Below are positions 10,382 through 22,787 of a stretch of DNA of 64,000 nucleotides, piece after piece. Origin of the DNA: Tillus elongatus (taxonomy: Eukaryota > Arthropoda > Insecta > Coleoptera > Cleridae); assembly GCA_964006375.1 (NCBI GenBank), contig OZ023267.1:24362739-24426738 (forward strand), in the 5' to 3' direction. The number at the start of each line of letters is the position of its first letter. The stretch's first letter is position 1. The notes under the pieces are model-generated. The model saw nothing but the letters and a program-made list of their open reading frames with translations, made no database searches and was not told the origin of the DNA. Made by a program: the position numbers and the translations under genes.

Positions 10382-12300
10382 CAGCGTGGCGTATTGAAAA
10401 CGAAACAGACCGATTTGCGTCCAGAGAATTTTTTTTAAGAAACGCTAAACACGTCAATTTTAATATTTAAGCGCACATATATTGACATAAAACTCAACTT
10501 TGTCACATCAACCCCTTAAGGGTGGTGATAACAACCCTTATATTTTAAATAGGGAACATGGGTCGAGTGTTATATCATTTGAGAGCTCTTTATTTTCTGA
10601 ATTCAGCACACTAATTTTTTGGAAGTTTTATCAACTCGTTTAAAAATTATTCACAGTTGGAGTTGCAAGAACGTATTTCATTCATTGTGATAAGAAATGC
10701 ACTAATTAGTCAATTATTCGTTAAAAAAAAACTAAAAAACAAAACCAAACGTTCAAAAATGTTTATTCAGTTAAGCAAGTGTTCAAATTGTTGACCACCA
10801 GCTTCCATACAAAAGTACAAATTTTGTTCAAAACGAGCTCTGACATTCTGGAGCATTTGTGGAGTTATTAGACGACATTCTTCAACAATGCGTCGTCGTA
10901 ATTCTTATAGAGACTCCGGTTCTGTTGCGAAAATTCTACTCTTAAAATGACCCCATAGAAAGAAGTATAAAGGAGTTAAATCCGGTGATCTAGGGGGCCA
11001 CTCAATAGCACCTCTACGCACAATCCACTGCTCTAGAAACTCTATGTTCAAAAACTCCCTTACACGTTGTGAAAAATGCAGAGGAGCTCCATCTTGTTGA
11101 AACAATAATTGATTTTCTTGATAGCGATCATCATTTTCAACAATGTCAATTAGTAGAGGGTAAAGATATCTTCTAGTAACTCCAAATACGTTTCGCCACT
11201 CAAATTGCCATCAAGAAAAATTGGTCCGGTTAAACGGTCTCGAAAAATGCCAGTCCAGACATTCAATTTCTGTGGAGTTTGAGTGTGGACTTCGTGAAAA
11301 TTTCTTGGATTATTATCTGCCCAATAATGACAATTGACTGTAAAGTTTAATAAAAACGTACACTCATCTGAAAAACAGATATTGAACAGAAAGTTCCCGT
11401 TATAAGCTATTCGTGCAGTCATAACTTCACAAAAGTCCAGCCGCTGATCAAAATCATCTTCATTCAGTTGTTGTACAAGATGAATTTTATACAGGTGAAA
11501 TTTATAATGCTTCAATATTCGTTGAATAGTTCTTCTTTTGATGTTTGAAAGAGTGACCAATTTTCTCGTGCTCAAAGTTGGGTCTGCAACAATTTGTCCT
11601 AAAACTTCAATCTCAGTAGTCTCATTTCTACCCGGAAATTCACGTTAAGGATCCCGTTTTTTGTTGGCTACTGAACCACTTTGTCGAAACTTTGCAACTC
11701 CAAAATGTATTTTCTGTTAATATGTCTGTTCGGATGTTGTTCATTAAACAAATTTGCGGTACGGTTGGCACAATCATCGTTTTTAAAAAAAAGAGTAATT
11801 ATTTCATCCCTTTCTTCTACAGAATACACCATTGTGAAATTAATTTTCGGTAGTACTATCAAGTATCAAACCGACCGATAAACTGAAATAATAAACCGCA
11901 TTTCTCTCATTTCGATAAGAAATGTTCTGATAGTCAATTTTTTGTTTACAAACCAACAAAACATTGGCTATCAGCACATTTCTTATCGGAATGAGTGAAA
12001 TACGTTCTTGCAACTCCAGCTGTGAATAGTTTTTAAACGAGTTGATAAAACTTCCAAAAAAAAATTTGTGAGCTGAATTCAGAAAAGAAAGAGCTTTCAA
12101 ATAATGTAACACTCGACCCATGTCCCCTATTTAAAATATAAGGGTTGTTATCACCACCCTTAAGGGGTTGATGTGACAAAGTTTAATTTTATGTCAAAAC
12201 ATGTCCCCCTCAATATTAAAATTGACATGTTTCAACGTTTCTCAAAAAAATAATTCTCTGGACGCAAATCAGTCTGTTTCGTTTTCAATGCGCCACCCTA
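10382..12300 (-). mobile_element. Tc1/mariner-type transposon with TIRs of about 300 bp
   Basis: The left end reads CAGCGTGGCGTATTGAAAAC. The right end, read on the opposite strand, begins TAGGGTGGCGCATTGAAAAC, and TA flanks both sides. Inverted similarity continues for about 300 bp on each side, including CTTAAGGGGTTGATGTGAC and CGAGTTGATAAAACTTCC. The element carries a transposase gene on the minus strand. It shares this long-TIR design with the element at 2773-4130, but the terminal sequences differ. Confidence 0.88.
10767..11862 (-). pseudogene. Mariner-type (DUF4817 + DDE) transposase, frameshifted
   Basis: Nearly full length but broken. The N-terminal helix-turn-helix is 11862-11668 ('MVYSVEERDEIITLFF', 'RTANLFNEQHPNRHINRK'). 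A frameshift near 11680 and an in-frame TAA (11645) precede 11575-11150, which holds 'LSTRKLVTLSNIKRRTIQRI' and the first catalytic motif 'FSDECTF'. A further frameshift near 11160 leads to 'LLFQQDGAPLHF' (second Asp) and 'EWPPRSPDLTPLYFFLWG' (third Asp). The frame then meets a stop at 10902 and continues to a natural end 'GGQQFEHLLN' at 10767. By count, 36 residues separate the second and third Asp. All three catalytic Asp residues survive. Confidence 0.85.
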
Positions 12301-13690
12301 TATATGTTTCTTCTTTTTGTACTTATCTAGAATGGGCTCCTGGCCCGTAAATAAATAAAATAAATAAATAACCATTATTGGTGGAACCCACTGAATATTT
12401 TATTTACTTCTTTTTTATGCAGAACAAAACTTTTTGAGTTGCTTTATTAACATATACCAAAATATTTTTGTTAGCACCTTTCATAAAAAAAGTTATTGGG
12501 CGTCCAAATTTATACGGTCATTTTGGCTCACCATTTAGAAGATACAATAAAAAATGTTCGGGACACGGCAAGTGCGTTATAGTAGCGAATTTTCATAAGA
12601 ATTGTACATTATTATTATACGGCATATTAGTAAAGTTAATACTTTAAACTTACACAGACCTTGAAGATCGATTTTAGAGGTCCTGGTATGCACACATTTG
12701 AAGAATTCTTTCAAAAGTGTTACCATTGATATCACTCTATTTCTAAAACAATCTTGCGTTTTAACTCCTTTTGACAAAAATGCCCAAAACTCAAGTTTCT
12801 ATGAAGGTAAAGAACTAAGTTTTGCTATATCTGTAGATAGTGTAAGTCTCTTTAAAAGAAACTTGTATTACAAATTTCATTAAAGTTATACAGAATATTT
12901 CCGGAGGGAAACTTTATTGATATTTAGAAAAGTAAAGTATCTGCCAAATTATAAACGTACCAATTTTCCTTATTAATCACCAGTATGATTTCGTTTTAGT
13001 CAACCTAATCAAACCGCTTTTTTCAATAACAATTACAACAATAACAAAATTATGATTTCAGACTCAAAGGTGACAAACTTATTTAGGTGTTTTAAACAAA
13101 AATGAGATCTTGTTCAAAATGCATGAAATATGTGCACTATTGTTTCTCCAAATGTGAAAATAAAACATTTAAACAAAAGATACATGCATCCAGCTGAATT
13201 CAATATGTCACCTTCTACGTGGGATGCGAACATGGTAACCGCTACGCTATCTGGGCACCCGTCAACAAATGTTTTACTTGCGTCATACTTTTTAGATCGG
13301 TTCCATGACCAGGATATTATATTCAAAGTATACATAATTAATTAATTACAGAAAATTAGGTAGTAGAATTACCATTGAAACACATCCCAGGGCTGTTTCG
13401 GTCTTATGTTTAAGTTTCGAAATAAAAGAAACTATTTTAGAATCATTTTTATAGAGACTTTGCTTGATTTTGTTTCAATGTCTTATACATCATTATGCGA
13501 CAGCATAATATATCTATGCTGCGCTAAAACTGTGTTTGAGGCCATTAATAAAGCTACAAATATAGTGTATTTTAATAATGGGTTGAATCGCCCAGTTAAA
13601 TAACAATCACTTGGCAAATTTTTAATTTCATGTCTATCATTTTCCATAACTGTGGCCGAGATCTCACGATTGTGGGTTCGGGTATTGTTT
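12301..13690. other. Mostly unrecognised DNA with one Helentron-like end
   Basis: At 12550-12600 there is CGGGACACGGCAAGTGCGTT followed by GAATTTTCATAAG, matching the 3' end (read in reverse) of the DINE-like family described at 38344. The rest, including ORFs at 13114-13335, 13130-13345 and 13406-13603, shows no family I recognise and no splice structure. Confidence 0.45.
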
Positions 13691-14300
13691 TTTTTAAATA
13701 ATAATAATAATATTTATTGACTACAATCATACAGCATGTCTATACAGATAAGTCTTATGACTTGTAAAGTATTTAGACATAATTTAGTTAAATGTCAACC
13801 TAAAAATGTTTTGACAGCTATTTTCCAAACATTATACTTCAAATTTTGACACATTAAAAGTCTAGAATTTATATCTTCCGTTTCCAGCCTCCATCCCAAA
13901 AATGCTTCTAAAATTTTCACTGCTTGATTTCCCTTTCTACTTAGCAATGCTCCACAACAAGAATCGTTCTTTTCTGCTCCATATTTTTGCCCAAAATACA
14001 AATTTTGTAACGAAACAACTTACATTGACTTTTTTAATGACAGATGGTTCTGAACATTTTTTTTTTCTGCCTGGTATATATTTAGTTTGGTTATCGTTGC
14101 TGTATGGTTTATACCTGTTGTATGAATTAATCTACGCGTGGTGGTTAACCATGATACAAATAACGAGAGATATGATATCCAGACTATCTATTTTTAGACC
14201 TGTCACACGCATGGTGTCAAGTGGTGAGTTCAATGCAACAATAATATGCTGTCGTGCAGTGGGGTTTGACGTTTCATCACAACCTCTTAACAATTTACGT
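13690..14300 (-). mobile_element. Possible non-LTR 3' end (TTA tail), degenerate
   Basis: The + strand has AATAATAATAATAATATTTA followed by TTGACTACAATC. This resembles the 3' tail of the minus-strand element at 35369 (AATAATAATACTTTATTGATC). A 68-codon frame at 14001-13795 (minus) ends 'LKYNVWKIAVKTFLG' but I cannot place it in a family. The overlapping 189-codon + strand ORF 13902-14471 has low complexity and no known domain, and I do not consider it a gene. Confidence 0.35.
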
Positions 14301-14649
14301 ATTTTACTAATATTTAAGTATATACAGTTGGAAGTAATAAAAATGAAAAAGATTAAATTTAGTGCTGCGATCTATATTATCCGAAAAAGACAATATAGAG
14401 GTAACTTCAACAGCATTAAACTGACGTATAGAAACTTTTTGATTGCGAATGACTTTGTTTTAAGTGTGTAGTTGGACTTCTATAACGTTACTCACCACGT
14501 GACGTCATGGGAGGGGGTGGGGCATATGCGCAATATCATATCTCTTCTAAGTCATTATATCATGGCAGTTAACTACTTTATCTGTCATGCATTCGACTTT
14601 AACCACTAAGTCATTTCAATGTATGTCTTTGGGATTTTATTTTTAATTT

Positions 14650-15165
14650 GAAAAAAATTCGGGACGCAGCAAGTGCGTTATGGTAGTTAATTTTTATTAA
14701 ATGCTTCAATTTTGAATAACTCAATTTTCTATAAACTTAGAAAGTTTAATTTTGGTATGTAGTAAGGTCTTTCCTAAGGCAACATATACACCAAATTTCA
14801 TTTAAATACCTTTGTAATTTTTGGAAAAAAAAATCAAAATTTGAATAACTCAATTTTTTATAAACTTAGAAAGTTGAATTTTAATACGTAGTAAGGTCTC
14901 TCCCAGGGCAACATACCCTTTAAATTTTATTAAAACAGCTTTGTAATTTTCTGGGAATTTTTTTTCCCGGAAAAGCCTTTCCAATTTTCCTGGCTAACGA
15001 ACTCATCCAAGCCATTAATAAAAGAAAGGCACTTGCTGAGTTTCATTGAAATCGGTTAATTAATTTTTGAGTTATTGGATGGATATTTGAAAAAATTTGT
15101 GCAGTCTCACCATAGATACCTCTCCATTACAGACTTTTTTTAAATAAAAATTCACCAATATTTTG
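14650..15165 (-). mobile_element. DINE/Helentron-like repeat copy
   Basis: Inverted copy. Its 3' end is the hairpin ACGCAGCAAGTGCGT at 14664-14678 plus TTAATTTTTATTAAA. Two tandem units of about 150 bp follow (AACTCAATTTTCTATAAACTTAG...). The far end has TCACCATAGATACCTCTCC and AAAATTCACCAATA, the family's 5' end. The central (TA)n tract found in sister copies is missing here. Confidence 0.6.
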
Positions 15166-15284
15166 GTTAAAGGATAAGCAATTTGTTTATTTTTTTTGGC
15201 AATACATTTTTACTCCAATAGTGTTGGAAGGGACCTGCTGCACTTAGTATGATATCTTAGGCAGCACACAATACACAACATATA

Positions 15285-15395
15285 AAAACATTGTGTTCTT
15301 TCTTAAATTGAGTTATTGAAATTTGAAGCATTTAATGAAAATTTGCTACCAAAATGCACTTACTGCGTCTTGATTTTTTTTCTTACAAACATATT
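15285..15395 (+). mobile_element. 3' end of a DINE-like repeat
   Basis: TTAATGAAAATTTGCTACC followed by ATGCACTTACTGCGTC matches the 3' subterminal repeat and hairpin of the family, in + orientation. Only the end of the element is clear. Confidence 0.5.
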
Positions 15396-15629
15396 TCGAT
15401 AAAAATGCAATAAAATAAGGCTGTTCGAAAAAAAAATTGTAGGGATCAACAACGATCGACTTGTGGGCCAGCCGGTGATTGTCAAAATAATTTTATAAGA
15501 TGCAGCTCAAGACACCCTATAATTAACTTATACAATTTTTTCTCGTCTTGTATAATAATAATTATATTCAGCTTTACCGTAGAAACGCGTCACCCTGTAT
15601 AATATCAGCCCTTTTGTAAAACTTCGATC

Positions 15630-15960
15630 ATTTATATTTATTTATTTATTCAATATGCAAATACACAGTTTATAAACCATTTACGTATATATGTATTGAT
15701 AAAATATAACAAACACTGTTTAATCCACCCACTAACATTAATAAAGGAATTATTTGCACTTGTATATAAAAATTTCCCAAATGACACAAATAATAATTCG
15801 TCCACTCAAACAAATAAATAAAAAACATAATATAAACGATCTCATATCATATACGGTAAATGTCAGTTAGAGCGTCTAACAGACCTGCGCAATAATAATA
15901 ATATGTTACGTTACCATGACAACCACAACTAGATCTCATATAAACTATTCAATGTAGGCG
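15630..15960 (-). mobile_element. 3'-UTR fragment of the retrotransposon family at 28590
   Basis: TTTATTTATTTATTCAATATG, read with the following AAATACACAGTTTATAAACC and ATTTACGTAT, is shared with 28600-28660. There it forms the 3' end of a minus-strand non-LTR element. No coding sequence remains here, so this is a heavily 5'-truncated copy. Confidence 0.65.
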
Positions 15961-15984
15961 GTGGAATTAAACATAAATGTTTCA

Positions 15985-16254
15985 AATTTGAATAGCTTAA
16001 TTTTCTGTAACCCTGGAAAGCTGAATTTTGGCACATAGTTAGGTCTTTCCCAAAGCAATATGTACACCAAATTTTATCGAAATATCTTTGTAATTTTCGG
16101 AGAAACAATTTTTTTTCAAAAGAAAACTCAAAATTTTCCCGGAAAACAGTGTCAGATTTTTCTGGCTAACGAACTCATCCAAGCTATTAATAAAAGAAAG
16201 GGACTTGCCAAGTTTTATCGAAATCGGTTAATTATTCTTTGAGTTAGCGGTTGG

Positions 16255-16350
<96 letters not shown>

Positions 16351-16625
16351 ATATAAAAATCGAAACTGACCCCGGATATGGGTTCTAGGGGCCCAAATTC
16401 GCGCTCATTTGCAAAAATTTTTGCAGTCTCACCATCTATACCTCTCTATTAGTGAATTTTTTAAAATAAAAATTCACTAAAAACTAAATATTGTGGACCA
16501 AAAATTTTAACGGACCTTTGTTTCGGGTTCTAGGGACCCCAATTCACGCTCATCTGAAGAAATTTTTTCAAAAGCTTTTCATCGGGACCTCTTTATTAGC
16601 GAATTTGTCTTAATGAAAATTCGTT
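15985..16625 (-). mobile_element. DINE-like repeats flanking a (TA)n tract
   Basis: In inverted order the stretch has one repeat unit (AATAGCTTAATTTTCTG... GAACTCATCCAAGC), a TA tract (16259-16347), the family core GACCCCGGATATGGGTTC, and the 5' terminal palindrome ATTAGTGAATTTTTTAAAAT / AAAATTCACTAA near 16450-16480. A second, partial 5' end follows at 16500-16625 with GGTTCTAGGGACCCCAATTC and TTAGCGAATTTG. Confidence 0.65.
16259..16347. repeat. (TA)n microsatellite
   Basis: About 89 bp of uninterrupted TA inside a DINE-like repeat copy. Confidence 0.98.
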
Positions 16626-16760
16626 AAGTCTGAAAAAAGACAGCAGTTGTCAAAATTAATTGACAATAGTTCCACTGCAAAGAAGGTCTACATATCATTT
16701 TATTGATTTGATTTAAATAAATTACATATTACACCAACAATATTTAATAAACACTTTCCA

Positions 16761-18065
16761 TTACTGCTGCGATGGTAATTTTGAAGTAACTTCTGGAGGT
16801 ATATAACCTTCATCTATTTTCCTTGGCTTCTTCTTTTTACCAAACCATCTTTTCGGATAATATATTTTTTTACCCTCAATATCCAACTCTATTTTTTCTT
16901 CATTTTCAAAGAACCAGAGTTTAGTTTCTTTGTCTTTTAGATCTTTTTTAAGTCTTTCAACTTCCTCCAATCGCCTTATTTTATCAAGTCTTTCACTCTG
17001 TTCTTCTAAAGCTTTTAATCTGTCTTCCTCCCATTTGGTAATAATTTTTTGTTGATTTTGTGCATCTCTTACACCAGTACTTGCAACAGCTTCCCGCACT
17101 TTTGCTTCTAATAACTCTTGAATATTACCTGATTCAGTTTTCACCTCTGATAAATAACCTTTTATCTCACTGTCTTCAGGTAATAAACTTAAAACATCCT
17201 GATAAATAGCACAGTTCTGACTTTTGCATGTTTTTATTATTTCTTCAGCTTTATCTGCTTTTCCATATAACACAAACCCAAGAATAGCAAATGACCTGCT
17301 AAGAGAATCTTCATAGTTCTTAGTGATAGCTACAAGAGTTTTACCTACAACTTTTGTGGGTTCTCTCAAGTCAAAATGTTCGTCATCATAAGGATTTCTT
17401 ACATACTTCACACGAATCTTAACCTCTTCCTCTGGTTCTGCAGGAGGAGGAGCTACTGGCCAGTTCTCTGGCTTCAAAAGATAATTGTAACAATGAAGAA
17501 GTGATAAACTACGGGATAGGGGATGGTTAAAATCTTCCTGCAGCATCAACTGACTTCCAACTCTGCACCCAGCAGAAAAATTTTTCTTTCTCCAAAACAG
17601 GTCCAACAGCATATTGGCAGTATAAAAGTCTAAAAATACACCATAATTAAGTCTGTCATCTATTATATTTAAAAGATCCTCATATTTTTCATGCTTCTGT
17701 AATGTTCTAATAACAGCATGTGGTGTGGAATCTAACATGTTTCCAGTATCGGCACTTAATCGTAATTTATGAAGTAAATCTAACATTTCATCGATGAAAA
17801 GGTCGTCCTTCACAGCATTTACAAATATGTCTACATCAACGGCACTAATTTGTCGAGTCTTCTGGAAGCGTTGATCCAAATTATGATAAAACTCATCTAG
17901 GTTTATTTTCTGCAATACTGGACTGTTTAATCTGTTTTCCCATTCCTCATTACATTGATAAGCTTCAGTTAAAAATGTTCGAAAACTAATTGGCCTTACC
18001 GGCTTTCGTTCCAATAAACGATGCAAGACATTACTTTTAGATAAGAGTGATATAAACTTGGACAT
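16761..18065 (-). CDS. MRPS27: Mitochondrial small ribosomal subunit protein mS27
   Basis: An uninterrupted 434-codon frame on the minus strand, apparently a single exon, starts at ATG 18065 (context TCCAAAATG) and stops at TAA. I recognise it as MRPS27/mS27 from 'RTFLTEAYQCNEEWENRL', 'QISAVDVDIFVNAVKDD' and 'GVFLDFYTANMLLDLFWRK', with PPR-like helical repeats in the N-terminal two thirds. It ends in a charged coiled coil (about residues 330-385, 'KWEEDRLKALEEQSERLDK') and a basic tail ('KRWFGKKKKPRK'). The N-terminus (first ~30 residues, rich in Ser/Lys/Arg, few acids) fits a mitochondrial targeting peptide. The product belongs to the small subunit of the mitochondrial ribosome and binds rRNA. 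Length is close to that of the animal protein. AATAAA-like signals on the minus strand lie just past the stop (near 16700 and 16745). No introns are seen, unlike CCDC22 and TUBGCP2. Confidence 0.92.
   Translation of the reverse strand: MSKFISLLSKSNVLHRLLERKPVRPISFRTFLTEAYQCNEEWENRLNSPVLQKINLDEFYHNLDQRFQKTRQISAVDVDIFVNAVKDDLFIDEMLDLLHKLRLSADTGNMLDSTPHAVIRTLQKHEKYEDLLNIIDDRLNYGVFLDFYTANMLLDLFWRKKNFSAGCRVGSQLMLQEDFNHPLSRSLSLLHCYNYLLKPENWPVAPPPAEPEEEVKIRVKYVRNPYDDEHFDLREPTKVVGKTLVAITKNYEDSLSRSFAILGFVLYGKADKAEEIIKTCKSQNCAIYQDVLSLLPEDSEIKGYLSEVKTESGNIQELLEAKVREAVASTGVRDAQNQQKIITKWEEDRLKALEEQSERLDKIRRLEEVERLKKDLKDKETKLWFFENEEKIELDIEGKKIYYPKRWFGKKKKPRKIDEGYIPPEVTSKLPSQQ

Positions 18066-19458
<1,393 letters not shown>

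Positions 19459-19517
<59 letters not shown>
19459..19517. repeat. (TA)n microsatellite
   Basis: About 59 bp of TA, preceded by two TATATGTTGTA units and followed within 20 bp by the hammerhead-bearing element. Confidence 0.97.
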
Positions 19518-19518
<1 letters not shown>

Positions 19519-19742
19519 CATTCAGTTTTTGTGACGGTAATATTGTTCTACTCAGTAAGTGGTGGACGTGCCGCCACCTAGTTGCGGAACCAAGTAGTAT
19601 GCTGTCACGCCAGCTCCAAATAACACAAAGTGTTAAAAAAATAGAGACTGGATACAGCTAACTAACAATTTAGAAAATTGTCAGCCCTGGCCCATTTCTA
19701 CCCCAATATAGGGACAAAGTATGTAAGACTCGATGCATATTT

Positions 19743-19811
19743 GCAACAATTAGAACCGTAGACCGGTTTCGCTCTCATTAGAGCTCTTCAGTACGGCATA
19801 CTAATTGTAGC
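19743..19811 (-). ncRNA. Hammerhead-type ribozyme core (minus strand)
   Basis: Read on the minus strand: CTGAAGA (19791-19785), hairpin GCTCT-AATG-AGAGC, GAAA, hairpin CCG-GTCTA-CGG, then TTC. Flanking GCTACAATTA and TAATTGTTGC can pair as an outer stem. This is the CUGANGA - stem II - GAAA - stem III order of a type I hammerhead. The bases next to the cleavage position do not pair ideally with the base before CUGA, so activity is uncertain. Identical in sequence to the + strand copy. Confidence 0.6.
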
Positions 19812-20190
19812 AAAAATGCACCAAAAGTAATACGGCTATCGTATAGCCAGTCTTAAAATACTCAGTAAGTGGTGGACGTGCCGCCACCTAGTTGCGGAAC
19901 CAAGTAGTATGCTGTCACGCCAGCTCCAAATAACACAAAGTGTTAAAAAAATAGAGACTGGATACAGCTAACTAACAATTTAGAAAATTGTCAGCCCTGG
20001 CCCATTTCTACCCCAATATAGGGACAAAGTATGTAAGACTCGATGCATATTTGCAACAATGTCCCTATTTTGTTAACACTTTGTGTTATTTGGAGCTGGC
20101 GTGACAGCATACTACTTGGTTCCGCAACTAGGTGGCGGCACGTCCACCACTTACTGAGTATTTTAAGACTGGCTATACGATAGCATTTTT

Positions 20191-20259
20191 GCTACAATTA
20201 GTATGCCGTACTGAAGAGCTCTAATGAGAGCGAAACCGGTCTACGGTTCTAATTGTTGC
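20191..20259 (+). ncRNA. Hammerhead-type ribozyme core (plus strand)
   Basis: Core CTGAAGA at 20211-20217, stem II hairpin 20218-20231, GAAA 20232-20235, stem III hairpin 20236-20246, expected cleavage around 20248/20249 (UU or UUC). An outer stem can form between 20191-20200 and 20250-20259. Type I hammerheads of this layout are known from Penelope-like elements and retrozymes. Confidence 0.6.
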
Positions 20260-20304
20260 AAATATGCATCGAGTCTTACGGTAATATTGTTATTTACTTA
20301 AAAA

Positions 20305-20591
20305 ATTGTGGGAAAGCCGTCAGTTGCAAAATAAAAACTCTTTTTTTATTTCATTTTTAAGGATATAACGCGAGTTTTACTTTAACAAATTATGGAATAA
20401 CAAACATGAAAAAAAACAACATTTTGGTAAATTTGACTTCAGTCCCTAAAATGTTGTTTTTTTTTCATGTTTGTTATTCCATAATTTGTTAAAGTAAAAC
20501 TCGCGTTATATCCTTGAAAATGGAATAAACTTTTCCGAAAGCTAGGCATATAATAAAGAGCTTTTATTTTGCAACTAGCGGCATTCCCACA

Positions 20592-20596
<5 letters not shown>
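20305..20596. mobile_element. Palindromic (foldback) MITE
   Basis: Two arms of about 125-145 bp are inverted copies around a loop of about 20 bp at 20431-20450. The inner part is near perfect (CAACATTTT... and AAAATGTTG, through TAACGCGAGTTTTAC) and the outer part reads ATTGTGGGAAAGCCG against CGGCATTCCCACAAT. No coding sequence. The right end abuts a TA microsatellite (20594-20681). Confidence 0.8.

Positions 20597-20681
<85 letters not shown>
20594..20681. repeat. (TA)n microsatellite
   Basis: About 88 bp of TA directly following the foldback element. Confidence 0.97.
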
Positions 20682-20684
<3 letters not shown>

Positions 20685-20689
20685 ACACC

Positions 20690-21017
20690 TGTCAGATAAG
20701 AGTGTCAATATTTTTGTGCTACAGAATAATGTTTTTTAAGAAGTTTTGATTTGAAAGAAGGAATGGTTTTTGTATTAAATGGATTCTAAATATCCACGGT
20801 TATAGCAGGAAAATTGGTGGGAATAGGCACGGCAACTGAAGAAAAACTTAAGTTGAAAAAGTAGTTGATCATTTTACATAGGGCTAAAGCTACTAATCTC
20901 TTTTTATGGCCAGACTCTCAAGGTTTCATAATCTTACATGATGATTGTCTTTAAACGTTTTAACTAGAAATTAGCTTGACGACTATAGCTTTGAAGCGAT
21001 TATAATAGAATATTTGA
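20690..21017. other. Unrecognised interval
   Basis: No supported feature. Confidence 0.35.
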
Positions 21018-21063
21018 AGTAACGAAATAAAAGACCTCCCTGGCATGCTGTTTACACACAATC

Positions 21064-22787
21064 GCAATACAATACAATATCTGTCAAACTGCTTCTTCAC
21101 CTTCCTAACTGGGTTCTTGAAATCTTGGCAGATGCAATTAATAGTTCGATTGTAACGGGATCTTTTCCTTCGTCTCTGAAAATGGCTAGAGTAATTCTTG
21201 CATATAAAGGAGGTGAAACAAATTCTCTTAATAGTTTCCGTGTTCTGTCTCTACTTCCTACCATCTCTAAAATAGTTGAGAAATTAATTAAAAATAGAAT
21301 GCAGCTATTTCTTGGTAAACACAAGATCCTAACATCTTCCCAGTTTGGATTTCAACCTAAAAAAGGTACAAATGATGCAATATTTTCTTTTCTTGAAAAT
21401 CTGTACCTTTCACTGAATAACAATCAGGTGGCTGCGGCAGTGTTCTGTGGTCTCACTAAAGCATTTGATTGTGTTGACCATGGGATACTGTTACGCAAGC
21501 TTCCTACTTATGGCTTTAGGGGGACTTTGCTTGAATGGTTGAGGTCCTATTTATCTGATCGTCAGCAGAGTGTTCAACTTGGTCATATTAGCTCTGGGTA
21601 CCAACATATTCACCATGGTGTTCCGCAGGGGTCTGTTCTTGGCCCACTGCTGTTTTTACTCCATATTAATGACCTGTCTATGTTGAAAATTAAGGGTCAT
21701 ATGACTATCTATGCTGATGATATAACCATCTTGTGGAGTAGTGATAGTGTTGGAGCACTGGAGTGCACTGTGGCAGAGGATATGAAGATGATAGAAAACT
21801 GGTTTATTTCAAATCTGTTAACTTTGAATGTCTCTAAGACTAATATCATGCATTTTAAATGTAGTCTGCCTGCTGTGACTCTAGCAGCTGAGGAACTTGG
21901 AAACGAGAGCTGTGTTAGGTTTTTGGGACTATACATTGATCAATCGTTAAAATTTGAAACACATATAAATCATCTATGTAAGAAGCTTTCATCAGGTTGT
22001 CACGCACTAAGAGTTGTTTCAAAAAGTTTGGACAAGAGTACATCTAGAAGTGTTTACTTCTCACTTGTGGAGTCCCATCTGAGACATGGCATTTGTTACT
22101 GGGGCTCTTGTGCAGGTTATCTTTTCAATTCTGTATTTATTCTGCAGAAAAGAGCCATCAGATATTTGTGTGGGGTTAGTGTCCGTGACTCTTGTAGACC
22201 TTTATTTGTTTCTGAGCGGATATTGACCCTACCGTCTCTGTTTGTTTTGGAGACTGCATGCCTAATGTATGAAAAATATAAAGATGAAATCAGGTCACTG
22301 TCTTCTCGTGATACAAGACAAAAGAACTACATTCCTCTTCCTATACCGTCCACATCATTATTAAAGAGGTCATTAATATATAATAGTAAAAAGATATTTA
22401 ACCAGATACCACTAAACTTGAGGAGGATTGGTGACATTGAAATTTTTAGGAAAGAGCTTAAGGAATTTTTAATTGAAAAATGTTATTATTCAATACATGA
22501 ATTTTGTAATGATGCACTACTGTGACAGATTCGATTGGTTGTTTTCATTTGAGCTGATTTCTATATATTGTGTGTTTTTATTATATTGTTAGTTAGCTGT
22601 GTATTTATGTTTATATTGTTTTTTATATTGTTATTTATATATAGTTATACTAGTTACATATGCACTTATATTACTATTTGTTGCGAACTTATATTTTTGT
22701 GTTTTTATCTTTTGACAACTTTTACTTTTATATGTTAACACTTTGCTTGTCAATAAGATTTTTATCTTTGGACAATAAAGCACCTAT

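Larger units (their letters stand above)
19548..20278. mobile_element. Retrozyme/Penelope-like element made of hammerhead units
   Basis: Perfect 13-bp target duplications (CGGTAATATTGTT) at 19535-19547 and 20279-20291 bound this 731-bp insertion. It is built from a unit of about 310 bp. One full unit (from CTCAGTAAGTGG at 19551) and about 200 bp of a second (from 19861) lie head to tail, then a shortened copy in opposite orientation runs from about 20061 to 20278. Each complete orientation carries a hammerhead core (19743-19811 minus, 20191-20259 plus). The inverted copy lacks about 85 bp and 17 bp present in the direct unit. There is no protein coding capacity. Tandem hammerhead units with a target duplication fit animal retrozymes or a truncated Penelope-like element; the choice between them is inference. 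Confidence 0.75.

Noticed and set aside
13902..14471. 189-codon plus-strand ORF
   Set aside because: Low-complexity hydrophobic and basic sequence with no domain, opposite a retrotransposon-like 3' end; likely chance.
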